DNA of 64,000 nucleotides. Origin: Aquila chrysaetos chrysaetos (Eukaryota > Chordata > Aves > Accipitriformes > Accipitridae). The notes beneath the pieces are model-generated. The model did no database searches. It saw only the letters and a list, made by a program, of their open reading frames with translations, and had not been told where the DNA came from. The stretch is from NCBI RefSeq assembly GCF_900496995.4, contig NC_044009.1, positions 53,909,005-53,973,004 on the forward strand, given 5' to 3'. The number at the start of each line of letters is the position of its first letter. Position 1 is the first letter of the stretch. Shown here one piece after another: positions 51,081 through 62,459 of the stretch. A program made the translations under genes and the position numbers.

Positions 51081-51284
51081 TTTGTGAGCATTATTTTAGT
51101 TAAAACTAGATAATATAATCCATAAATCCACTCAACCAGGCATGCGCAAACTGCAATACATCACAATTCACTGAAAGTGAGCAAATGAATGAGGGCACCG
51201 CTGCGAACCCCTCTGTATTGTGAACACCCACTCTGCCTCCAGGAGACGCTGGTACCATCCACGACGCAGGACCCTCTAACATAC

Positions 51285-51468
51285 AGGCCAAGTGAAGGCA
51301 CCAGTGTCAAGCTATATATTAAATATTAGTAAAGTATATTTTCTTTTTTTTTTTTCTTTTTTAAAGATAATAAATATAAGGAAAAGTTCTAAAATTTTCT
51401 TTATGCACACGAACGGATCAGTCCTGCACAACCTCTGGGCTGCGCACACCTCACTTCGGAGACCACTG
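51285..51468 (-). mobile_element. possible hAT-like DNA transposon fragment
   Basis: The right border reads CGGAGACCACTG; its reverse complement, CAGTGGTCTCCGAAGTGAGG followed by a GC-rich stretch, resembles the terminal repeat of hAT (Charlie-type) elements. The left border near 51285 (CAGGCCAAGTGAAGG) matches only loosely, and no 8-bp target duplication is seen. The centre is AT-rich with a T run. Confidence 0.25.
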
Positions 51469-53739
51469 CCCTAGACGACTGGTAAGCAATGACTAGTCTG
51501 TTACCAACTTGTTTCCAAGTGAACTGGGTGACTTGATTTTATAATAAATTAATTGGATCTTTCAAATGTCTTGTTCAAGCTGACAAAGTTCAGCCTTCGT
51601 TCTCCAAAGGATTTGGAAAACCTATGGGCAATGAGAGACTACTTTTTATAATGTTAATGTGGCTTTGTTGCTGTCCTTTCTTGGAACTTATGTCCTTACT
51701 GTTCATGCTGTTTCCCTCTTGTATTTATGACATGATAGTTGATTAACATGTAAGTTATGGTATCTTGGACAAAAATGCAATTTCAGTAAGGTATAGGCAG
51801 CAGGAACAGAATAACTAACTCTTCAAGATAAAGATCTTCTAATGTACATTGTATCAGTAATACATTAGTAATAAAAGATGGTAAAATCATAAAATAATGC
51901 AGAAATAGGAGGCATTGTGATGTATTTTTAATGTTTTCAAGTTTTTAGCAGGTTCTTAAAAAAGGAAGGGAGGATAATTTTGATAACTGACAGAAAAAAG
52001 TAGGGCTTGTGTTAGTATGTAATGAACAGAAAATTTAAATTGGTCATGATGATATGTCAAGGCTTTAAAATGGATAGTAAAAAATAATTTTTAATTGCCT
52101 TTGTTGTGTAAAACATCCATGTTTGTTAAAATCATGCGTGTTTTTTTTTAAAAAGGCATGTGAATGTCAACATTTCACTTCTGTCTCAAGCAGATATTAA
52201 TGACTGAAGAGGATAAGCTTTACCTCACTAAATCAAGTTCTACAGTCTTTTGCTTGAAATAAAATTACCACGTAGTTCTTAAAAGCTCTATCTGTAGCCT
52301 CATCACTAAAATAGTTGTATAAAATTGGGGGGGAAAGTGATTAAAAAAGGTCTCCTATCATCTCTGTAAAGCTTCCGTATTTCACTATGGCTTCTCCCAA
52401 CAAATAAGGATTAACTGTAGAGGTAATGTTTTCCTCAAGTATTTGTGCATCTCCTGATCAGTGGAACAAAAAGCCTTCAAGCCTTCTCTAGAGAGCAAAA
52501 ATTTAGAGGCTTTTTGCCCAGGCATTGGTCATAGAAACCTAGTAGACAAACGCACAGTTATGTATATTCACACAACAGTGTGGAGGTTATTCATTACTAT
52601 TACAACTTTGGACATCAGTATTAAAATTGGGACCACAGAGCTATGGTTGAACTTCATATCATCAACAGTTAAAACCAAGTTCTGCTACAGTATCACTTAA
52701 AAACTCCCAGAGAAACTGATGACTAGTTTTTCACCCAGAAGAGGATGCTTTCTTCAGTCAGGATACAAAGTCATACCCAACTTTACACTAACTTCATTAC
52801 TTTCATTAGAAGTACTCAGCAGGCGCAGCAAAATAGCATAGCAAAACACATACATATGAAATACATATTATCACTAAGATAGCAAAAAATGAGATGCTGT
52901 AATACGATACCTGGTACTAAAAATGAAATTTTCCTTCTGTGCCACTTAAGTCAGCATTAACTCCATTGACTAAAATAGACTTTTCCTTGACCCATGTACG
53001 TATTAGAGGATGTTTCCATGGAATACACAGCCAGTAAATGACTGTTCTCTGGTTCTGAGGGGACGTGAACTTGAAACGAGATGTCCTGTAGCACTGAGAT
53101 TCTCTGCTGTCTGCCAAGGTGTGAACTCCTACTGGAGCCTTTCCCTCAACTGAGGTACTAGCAGCTGCGGTACTTCTCTACCCAGAAACTGATTTTCACT
53201 AAGTTTAGAGCACAGAACTATATCTGCAATCTCTGGCCCTCTGTTAAATGTGGCCAAGGGCAGCCGGGGACTTCAAAAGTTCTCAGCCACGGGAAGCAAT
53301 ACATCAAAACACACAAGCTGAATGCATAACCTTGGATTCTGCAGGAAACCCAGCTAAAAAATTTAACAAAACAACAAATCAACAAAAGCAACGATAAAAT
53401 TCCCAAAACAATAATAAAAAAACTTGAGACACATACAAGTGAGAAAAATTCTAGTGAAATACCACAGAAAGTAAAATAGGCTGAAGGAAGCTGTGAGTCT
53501 ATAGCAGTAATTTAAAAAGTCTATGACCAACAACCATGACAAAACAAAGAAAAAGGAATAAAGAACAGGGCGACTTGGATGAGGGCTAACTAAGGTGACG
53601 GAGGTTTCCATCAGACTGAGATGAGACAGCAGTCAATCTAATACTAACCCCTCGCATAGTTAATTTTCTTCCTTTAGTCACTCCCTTCCTCCTTTTCACG
53701 GGACTTACATGATGCCCTCACGCTGCAGCGTCACAGTCT
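51469..53739. other. intergenic upstream of DAPL1
   Basis: AT-rich DNA without a recognised gene. A minus-strand open frame around 52917-53160 lacks consistent splicing. Part of it (CCATTGACT-type sequence near 52970) looks like the end of an old interspersed repeat rather than an exon. A minus-strand splice donor sits at 53704-53709. Confidence 0.6.
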
Positions 53740-53759
53740 ATGTTTTTCCAGCGCTGCCT

Positions 53760-54670
53760 CCTCAGTCAGTTGCCGGGAGTTCAGCGCTGCGTTAACCTGT
53801 TGGAACAGAACACCCGATGAGTCGCTACAGCCTCCGCCCCAATCACCACAACCCTTCTCCGACGCGCTCCTACGAGCTCCTTCCCGCCCCCCTCAGCGGA
53901 TCTCCCCCTCGCTGCGGGCGCAGCCACCACCCGCTCCCCGCCCGCCGCTCACCGCCGCACCGCTGCCCCCACAGAAGCCGCTGCCGCCCTCACCCTCAGG
54001 TGCCGCCTCAGGCGCCGCCTCAGACGCCCCCGCGCCCGCCCCCAGCCGCAGAAAGGCGCTGCTTCGCGGCCCGGTGCGCGTCCACGGCGGCTGCCTGGCC
54101 CCGCCATGGCGCGGAGACGGCGCTTTTCGCCACTGGGCGGGCGCCCTCCTGCAGGTAGGGGCTGGGGCTGGGGCTGCGCCGGGTTCCCTGCGCGGGAAGA
54201 CGGTGTGAGGGACGCTCCCCCTCCGCGGCCGCCGCGCTCCTCGGCGCGGGCGGGCGCCTCTCCTTGTCCCGGTCCGCGGCGGGCGCGTCGCGAGCAGAGG
54301 GAAGCCAGCTGCCGCCGTGCGGCGACGGCCCCGCGGGCAGCGTGGCCGGTCGCCGAGGGGCTGCGGCCCCCGAAATCGGCCGTCCTTGACGAACGCGGCT
54401 GCCGGTAGCGCCCGACGTCCGCGGAGCCGCCGGGCCGGGCTGGGCCGCGCTGCCCCGCCGCAGCCGGCGCTCCCGCCCCTGCGGGCTCCCGGCCTGCCCC
54501 TCCCGAGGCCTGAGGGGCTGTGGAGCGGTGCCGCCGAGCAGGGCTCGGGAGGGCGGGACCGGTGGGCGCCTAGCGGTTGGGGCCGCCCCGTCGCCTTCTC
54601 CCAGCGCCGCCGGGCTGGCGGGGCCAGGAGCCGGACCTTCTGCGGGAGGATCGCTTCTGAAGCGCCCGTG
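53760..54670 (+). promoter_or_regulatory. DAPL1: CpG island, DAPL1 promoter (probably bidirectional)
   Basis: About 0.9 kb of very GC- and CpG-rich sequence surrounds the DAPL1 start. It contains a CCAAT motif at 53839-53843 preceded by CCGCC, which on the other strand reads GATTGGGGCGG, plus many GC-box-like GGGCGG/CCGCCC motifs and short repeats of CGCCGCCTCAG around 54000-54025. No TATA box is evident, as is usual for island promoters. A minus-strand GTAAGT donor at 53709-53704 just outside the island suggests transcription in both directions. Confidence 0.8.
54106..54154 (+). CDS. DAPL1: DAPL1 coding exon 1
   Basis: ATG in strong context, sixteen codons plus one base, donor GCAG/GTAGGG. 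It encodes MARRRRFSPLGGRPPA. The FSPxGGxPPA part aligns with the LSPRKGGHPPA of mammalian DAPL1. The arginine run after Met is unlike the mammalian N-terminus. Confidence 0.85.
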
Positions 54671-57600
54671 TAAGCTCAGCTGGCCCTGGGGCAGGCGTGG
54701 AAGCTAGTCTGTTGTGCTCAGCCTTGTCCGCTTCATCCAGGGATCCCGCACCTCCGTGTTTGATGCTATACCGGCTCCATTAAACTTAAACCTGTACTGC
54801 TTGACGTTAGATCTGGTAGAGCAGGGCGGCATGAAGTTCGGCTGCTTTCTTAATCAGGAATGCGTTATCAAGTAATAGGGAGAGAAGTAGGTATCAATCT
54901 TCTCGTAAAATATTTTTTTTTTAGTGTTCCAGCCTTATTCCTCGCCTCCTATCGCAATGCAAAAAACGTTTTTTTTTTTTTTTTCCCCCAGCTCCCCCTT
55001 GGAGTCCTTTCTTTGACTGAACAGTGCCTTTGAGTACAGGCTGATAAGCGTTCAACGTGGTACTCTAACCACTGCTCTACCTAACGGGAGATTCGTAACG
55101 ATGTGATACTTGGTGTTTAAATGCCTGCCTAGGTTTGCTGGAGAATTTGAAATGCATGCAGACAGTAATCAGCTCCTGTGCTTGCCTATTCGATAATTGT
55201 GCGCTGCTAGGATCTCAAATCAGAGTTGGCATTAGTACTTGGTTTGTTTCCTGCGTGTACTGGGTACACATACAGAGCTGCTGTAGACTTAGCCCTTAGA
55301 AATGTTGTACATCCCCTGCTTAGCCTAAACCGATTAGGGTCTATCCTGTGTCCCCGTCCCCCCTGGTTTATTAGGAGTAGCTATTGCCTGAAAAGCGCAA
55401 GGCATAACTTGTGTGTCTCATTGTACCCCTAAAATCTGTTTTGTTTTCTTGAAAGTTTATTTTTTAAGCATGCTTTTAGACGAATTTGTGATGTAAGTAG
55501 TTTTTTTCAGTTTCATTTGTCTCTAGTCCTTTCCTGGATTTTTGTGTCTGTGTGTGTGGCAAGGATGGTTGAGTTGCACCTGAAAGGGCTTTTAAACCAC
55601 TGCAGCCGGTGACATAGTGCAGGTACTGTTTTTTCTTAATTTGCATGACAGTAAACAGCATCTTGGTGAGGCTTATCTGTCACTACAGTGGAGGTGATCC
55701 TCTCTGGCAGAGCGGTAGGGATGGCAGGAATAAGTTTTCAACTATGCACTTACAGAACAAAGCAGGTTGAAGGTGGACACCTTTATTCTGACCATGGTAT
55801 CCATAAGTAACCTCGGGATTCAGAAGAGCTCGGTGCCTTTGTTTTGAGTTTGGGATTTTGGGTTTGGTTGGTTTGGGTTTGGCTTTGGTTTTTTTGGGGG
55901 GGAAGGGGGTGAAGAAGGGGGATGTTCCTCCTTTCTTTCTTTAAAAATACGTGGTGTTTTAAATAATGGAAATTAGTAAAGATTTTGGCACTTAGTTCTT
56001 AACTCTTAACTGTTAGATTACATGGCTTACAAGGCACTTACAAAAATCCAAAAATTGAACTCTATATTACAACTTTGACATCTCTCTTAATTGCTTTGAA
56101 AAAAACAAATTACAAAAGAGCTTTCTGGTGGATTCCAGAAACATGCATATTTTACTATTCCACTGCCATGGATGTGTATGAGGAGGTTTGACAGCTGCTA
56201 CTAGCAGCTATTTTAAAGTCAGTGAAAAGATTGAAATAAGTCCTGCATTACTTCTAACCATTACAAATAACTTTCTTCTGTGGGCTTGTTGGTAGTGGAC
56301 ACAATTCCTGATTGGCCACTTAGTATTTAAATACTATCTTTTCCCATTTTTGGTATCTCTCCTTCCTGCCCAACACCTCAGCTCCCCCTTGTGCTTTTTG
56401 TAAAGCTTCATAGTGTTAAAATGTCTTTGCCTCCCTGTGTGTCTGGATCTCTTCATCCTGCTAAATTAAAACTGTAAAAAATGCTTGTATCTAGAAATCA
56501 CCAATCCTGCACGTGTGCTTAGCGAAGGTCCCAAACCAAAAGTCATGGATTTAGGTTCAGTTATGTTTTTTTTTAATCTATTTCCAAAATTTTAGTTGAG
56601 TTCCCATTTGCAGTTTGACTTATTCCCAAAAACCCCAAAAATATAAGCACCAAAGAAGCTGCGGAAGAATACTTGGGGTAACTTGCATTGGTGTTCTGGA
56701 TGAACTTGTTAGAAAGGGAACATGATGTCAAGAAGACATCAGTCTAACATCTTGAAATAGTCCAGGGTATTTTATGTTTTGTTTTGTCTTTTTTTGTTGT
56801 TTTGTTTTTGTTTTGTTTTTAAATCCTTTGTCATTCGTGTTTAAAGGTGCCTCTCATTTTATCTCCCTGCTTACAAAGACAAGGAAAAGTTTCATACCTT
56901 GTGAGCCAAGGGTGTTTAGAATCTTGATTCTCTTTACTGGTAGATAATTGGAAATGGTTGACACTTCCATTTCAGAGGAGAGTTTTCATTTTGCAGTTAG
57001 ACTCCCGGAAGAACTTGGTTCAGTCTAGATCTCTAGTGTATTTGCAGCTGTTAGATGGCTAGGCAATTAATTTGCTGCTTATACAGCAGTATAATTAACT
57101 GTATGTATGTAATTTTGAAAATAAAAGAAAAGCCAAGTCTAGATATTGCACAACTCCAGCGCTGTAAGGCTGCTTTGGACATGACTGAAGGGGAATTCTT
57201 GTTTCTAAAACTAAACCTCCAACCAGGAGATACAAGGTGAGTAGTCAGATTTGGTAGAAAATGGGTGTTACAGATGGACACATCTGCTCCCCCGAAAATG
57301 GCCAAATACATTTCTTGTGCTATCTAGCCGAGTAATTCTTGAAGCTTTTCTCCATTCCATATTCACTCCTGTCCCCAAATATTTGAGTTTGAAAACTGTA
57401 GTCTTGATTATTCATAATAAGAATTGGAACCTTGCTGTAAGATAAAGCAACTTCTTCAAAATAATGAGAAATGCATACTAAGTTTCTTCTTTCTTACTCT
57501 CACAGTTTTAAAACTTATACTTTCTCCCTGGTCATGAGGGTATTTTTTCTTTCAACAAGATGTTTTAGATAACTTTACATGTTCTTTGTTCAGAATTGAA

Positions 57601-60600
57601 TTTTCTGACATGCCTCAGAACATAGATTGTTATTGTTAGGTCGTCTATAGCTTAATTAGTGCTAATTGGTTTTGTGATTGGCAGATATATTAATAAAATA
57701 TAATTAAACATGCTAGAACACAAGTACAAGATGAGTATGCCACTGGTTCTTCTCTGCATTATTAGGTTTATTCTAGAATACTTTGGGCAAATTATGAAAC
57801 CTTTGTTGCTGTTGGTGACTTTGTTTGAAAACCTGAAAGTGTTTAGAGGTTTGTTTGTTTTGCTTTAAAATTAAAATGGAAACTATTACATCAGATATTA
57901 TGGGGGAAGAATGCATATTAACATAATAAGGTGTTAAGATTTAATATAGTTAAGCAGTGACCAAAACCCCTCTGACTTCTTGATTATAGTATTTGGAAAC
58001 TGATTGAGTGTGCTATGACACAGAAGTGTAAAGTCTTTGTTGGATCTCTTTGGCTTACTTCTGTGTATGTGCGTGTTCAAAAGTTAAGCGTAGAGTTAAA
58101 TATTGGAAGATGCGTTCTTGTTAACAATTAATCTGGGGTGTAAGTATTTTTTCTTCTCAAAATGTAAGCAATGTAGAATGTAATTCTGTAGATATTTTTA
58201 AATAAATTCTATTCTCTTCTTGCAGTTAAAGCTGGAGGTATGAGAGTGTCTAAAAAGCAAGAAAACGGACCTGTTGAGAAAAAGGCTAAACCTCCAGGAA
58301 AAGAAAAAACGAGGTATTGCATTGCAGGTCTTGTTCCCCCCTGCCCCATAGTTAAAGTTCATAGGTAATGGGCTGAAGGTTGAAAACAAAGACAACTCTT
58401 AATCTCTGAAGAGTTCAATTCTTAAATTAACTTGCGCGATTTATAGATAAAAGGTAACTTTGAGGTAATCATCAACGTAAACAAATGAAAAACAAACTTC
58501 AAAACCGAAGGACAATGCCTTGCAATGAAAGACAAGGGCTGAATGTCTTCCCTATCATCATGTATTACGGAACAGAAATTAAAACCATGTGTTGTCTACC
58601 TGTATCTAATACAGTAATGGTCAGACAGTTTGCACTGAAATAAGAATGAATTTTAGGCTGTCCTCATTCTGAAGGAAATTAAACCCACATCTCCCACCCC
58701 CCACAAAGAGTCTATTATCTCCTGTATAGGCTATATCTCATATTTTAATCTGAAATCTAATTTGGCTTTTCCTGTTTTCTACTTCATAAGGTTACTCAAG
58801 CTATTTTGCCCCCAAATGAAGGCATGCTTCTACTTTTGAATAAGGTAGCATTGACTGGTTGAAGTGGTCATCAAAACAAATATTTTCTTACAGCTCTTTC
58901 AAACGAAGACTAAATGTTTTTCTAAAATATATGCACTTTAATTCTTAAATATCACTTAACAAAAAAGTTGTCCAATATAAGGATAAGAGGGTAAAATTTT
59001 AATGACTTGTGGTGGTCCTGAAATTGCATTAGAGTCCAAATCCTAAATGGAACACAGTGCCTAAATAGGATTTAGACACTCAGGTTTTTGCTTCTATTGC
59101 AACTTTAAATGTTCTCAGTGGCCACCCAGTTTGGATGCTCCTTATCTCAGCACATACCTTTTTTTTTTGCACAAAAAGTTCCCTTTAAGAGCCTCCAGTT
59201 CTTTTGGGCATATCTAGAACTGCATAGTTATTGCAGAGTACCTAGCACCCTTCATAATTGCTGTGACATTCAGAAACCAGTCAGTGTGATGTTAAGGTTT
59301 TGTTCAAAGGAGCCTGATAGAGTGATCTGCTCTTGGAACAAATCTGCTGTGTCCTGATAGCTATGACCTCATTGTGCAAGGAAGTGGTGTACATATCCTT
59401 CTCCATATGATGATTAGGATATTTGTGAGGAAATGGAAGACCTGAATTTTAGCCTGTTGTCAGATAAAAATGGTATGTACCTTGCTGTGTCAGTTGCCTT
59501 CACCAGTGAGCTAGATGCTTCCTGTTGAAGTTTAATGGAAAAAAGACTCATGGAAAAAGACTTCATAGAAAAAGACTTGAGATTTGTGGGGATAAGACAA
59601 AATGTAATGGTTAAAGTACTGTGCTTGGGAAGGTGGATCTAAAATTTCGCTTGGCATTGTAACTTGTTTGCATTTAATACCTATATCCCTTTTGTCAGTG
59701 TTCAAAATAATATGTAAGTTGAGACTGGAACTTGGATATCCTTCTCTAATGAGTGCTCCTGCAACTAGTGTACACTTCTTTCTAGCCCTCTAAAACATTG
59801 AATTTTTGCTGCTCAGCGGCCCAGCTCCAAGAGGAGAGCACAGTCTGATCTTGGCAACTCTTGAGAGCAGGAGATGAGGGTTTCGTCCCCTTTAGAATGA
59901 GAACAGCCTGGAGTTCATTCTTCCCTTGGAAACTGTTGAGCGTTACTTTATTAGGTATGGGTGGGAAACATGTCTGTTGCTGCTTTAAAAGTGACTTTGT
60001 CATCTTACTATGAAAAAGCACTTGTATGCAAATATTTTTACCTGTAGGATTGGGCTCTGATTGCTGTCCAGGTGCCTCTCCTGTAGTCCCAATTTGGGAC
60101 TAGTTTTATGCATAAAAATAAACTGAAACAAAACAAGATTAAATATTCTGTTGTATCTCTTAAGAACCGAACTCCCTTCAAGTGGTCTTTGTATTGTCCT
60201 CATGATAGCTTGCTCTGGGCTTGCTGAAGAGGCCTGTACAAACTGGGAGCAGCTCTAGAATCATGTCTTTATTAAAGCATATCTTGGAATTACCCTGAAA
60301 GCTGTGAATTACTGCTTTCACTGCTGGGGATTTAAGGACATCAGTTATTTCTTACCTGTAAGAAAGGAGCCACCTATGCTATGGAGTTTCTGTAGTACGC
60401 AAGTAACCATTTAAAAAGCCTGGATAAGACAGGATAGGTAAGCGGTCTGGGTGACTTTGTTCTGATTCCCACTTTTTTTTCCACACTGAGATTTGGAGAG
60501 AAGTTCCCTATATTACTTTTCATAAACAGATTTACCTCTGGTGTTTCTGAATATCTTTAGGTGCTGTCAAGAAGGCTTCCTTTTCAGTTGAGTGTCTGTG

Positions 60601-60738
60601 TGTACATTGCAGTCATAGTATCTCACTCCAAAGTACTGTAATCTAGTAATGTCATTGTAAAATCGACTATTTTGCCAGGAGTTAAAACGGACGCTTGTGA
60701 CTAGACTGACAGATGAACTCATTTTTTGGACCAAGATG

Positions 60739-60775
<37 letters not shown>

Positions 60776-62459
60776 CTCTAAAATGTTGTAATCGGCTGGC
60801 TAACTTTTAAATTAACTGGGTTTAGCCATATTTAACACTGACCTATTGGCACTATTTCTTGGCAGGCTACAGAAATCACCACTGTAGGTTTTTGTTTGTA
60901 TGTTTTTTCCCTCACTGGCTTGGAGGTCGCTAACCTACAATACAATTTTTGGAACAAAGCTGACCCAGTAACATTGACTTCTTTCCTGTTTACTAGTTCC
61001 CTGTGCCAGAATCAATGGTTACTCAATATAGTATACATACCTTGTTGGGATGATGGATGTCATTGTCAGGTTGCAATCACAGAAGTCACAGAGAACGTGG
61101 TAAAGTAGCTTAGTAGCTGTCATATACAGACTCATTGCCTCCAAGTTTCTTATTCAGATGAGATTATCTGAGAGGCTTAAAGTCAGTGTCGTAGCTTAAA
61201 GTGGCTACTCAGAGCTGAGATTGGTCTTGGCAGGAGCTGAGCTTTGAGATTTAGTTCTAAAAAAAAAAAAAAAAAAAAAGGCATGCTTGCTCTAAAGTTG
61301 CTGTGTAATATACGGCATAATAGAATGTAATGCATCATGTTAATAACTAGATGCTTGCCTGACAGTTTTCTGACAATACATTAGATTTGGCTATACCTCA
61401 TTATTTAAGCAAAACGATCAAAGTTTTGTGTGTTGGGTTTTTTGTTGTTGTTTTTTAATAACTTGGGAGGTTTTTTGGTTTGTGTTTTTTTTCTGGAGTT
61501 AGAAGGTTTTTATTTTCATTGATTGCCAGTTGTCTGGGTGTAGGTTTGCTGCTGTCTTTTCCATAGTCATAGTTATCTGATGGCATAAAGAGATCTTGAA
61601 TAACTTATATTTGTCAGTGTGGCAAACTATCGATTGCTAAATTGAAATTTCAGTAGGAAGTGTGTCTTGCCTGATCCACAGAATCATTAACTTAAGCAGT
61701 ATCTGCTTCTTCAAGAATCAAATTTAAGGTATCTGGTTCCTTGTGTAAGGGTAATAATGATTTTTCTCAACGCTGTTTTAGCTACAGAAGTGTCACTGCA
61801 AATAATGGTATCATCAGAAGAATGTGCAATCCACAGTTCTTCCTGTTGCTGAACTAAATTATTTCATATCCACAAATTATTTATTTGTGGAATATTGGTA
61901 ACATGGCTGTTCTTCATCAGAATATGAAGTTAATGGGATAATCTTGTGCAAAAAGTTCTTGCTTGACAAATTGCTGCTGTCAGAGGAAACATCCCCAAAA
62001 GCAGAGGGTCAATTTTTTTCATGGGTCTAGACTGGAATCAAGAAAATTATGGAGTCAAATTTTGTAGTTCTGGATATTAGTGCTCAGCTTCTGTGAAGCT
62101 ACTCCACAGTGGACAAAAAAAAGTCCCTTTTGAGATATTTAAGGATATTTTATATGTAGATTTTTGTATAAAACTGTATCTAAATAAAACAGCCTGCAAC
62201 ACAGATGTTTGCATTTTTCTGTTCTGAGGCAGCATACCTTTTTTTAATATCATATAGTCTTTAATGTGACTAAAGGATTTAGCTGCAAAACCTAAATTTC
62301 TATTACAAAATGTTTTGTGTTAGGTCTAGAAAATGAAAGTGACAAGTGTTTCTGTGAGATAGAAATGCTAAATACTTTTTTCTTTTGCTTTACAGTGCTA
62401 TTGCCAGTTTTTCAGAGACTCAGAACATGGGTGTATTGCTAGCAGAAGTGCTGAGCAAA
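54106..62459 (+). CDS. DAPL1: DAPL1 (death-associated protein-like 1), first three coding exons
   Basis: DAPL1 is a small protein of about 107 residues related to DAP1, expressed in epithelia, retinal pigment epithelium and oocytes, and linked to ribosome dormancy and growth restraint. Three exons join without frame break: MARRRRFSPLGGRPPA, VKAGGMRVSKKQENG...GKEKT, and SAIASFSETQNMGVLLAEVL-SK. The PPA-VKAGGMR core is shared by DAP1 and DAPL1, while SKKQE and EKTSAIA point to DAPL1. The start at 54106 has an excellent context (CCGCCATGG) and gives an N-terminus near the mammalian length (16 against 19 residues before VKAGG). About 67 residues are present; the last exon with the AHQKP motif should lie beyond 64000. 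It sits downstream of PKP4 in the same orientation, as in mammals. Confidence 0.9.
54155..58225 (+). other. DAPL1: DAPL1 intron 1
   Basis: GC-rich for its first 500 bases, then AT-rich with T/G runs near 55850-55910 and 56780-56820. No exon, RNA gene or mobile element is recognised. Confidence 0.8.
58226..58313 (+). CDS. DAPL1: DAPL1 coding exon 2
   Basis: Acceptor TATTCTCTTCTTGCAG, donor ACGAG/GTATTG, 88 bases. It completes the split valine and encodes VKAGGMRVSKKQENGPVEKK and AKPPGKEKT. This is the most conserved, basic segment of the DAP family. Confidence 0.93.
59536..59579. repeat. three-copy tandem repeat
   Basis: Three near-identical copies of about 15 bases, consensus GGAAAAAGACTTCAT. 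Confidence 0.8.
60742..60775. repeat. poly-T run (34 T)
   Basis: Uninterrupted T homopolymer in DAPL1 intron 2; no element body is recognised beside it. Confidence 0.85.
61259..61279. repeat. poly-A run (21 A)
   Basis: A homopolymer in DAPL1 intron 2, without a recognisable attached retroposon. Confidence 0.85.
62396..62459 (+). CDS. DAPL1: DAPL1 coding exon 3
   Basis: Acceptor CTTTTGCTTTACAG, donor AGCAAA/GTAAGT, 64 bases. It completes the split serine and encodes SAIASFSETQNMGVLLAEVL plus SK, ending in phase 0 where the mammalian gene also has an intron. The sequence after SAIA is divergent from mammals. Confidence 0.88.

Larger units (their letters stand above)
58314..62395 (+). other. 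DAPL1: DAPL1 intron 2
   Basis: AT-rich intron with a small tandem repeat at 59536-59579, a 34-base T run at 60742-60775 and a 21-base A run at 61259-61279. No gene or recognised mobile element. Confidence 0.8.

Noticed and set aside
52917..53160. Minus-strand open frame of more than 80 codons without an in-frame start upstream
   Set aside because: Part of it resembles a common interspersed-repeat end (CCATTGACT-type), and no consistent splice pair was found.
54317..54673. 118-codon + strand open frame in the CpG island
   Set aside because: Arginine-, glycine- and alanine-rich translation of GC-rich intron sequence after the DAPL1 exon 1 donor; a composition artefact.
58226..62459. Assignment of the second gene to DAP (DAP1)
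   Set aside because: SKKQE after GGMR and EKTSAIA at the next exon join match DAPL1; DAP1 has a different sequence there.
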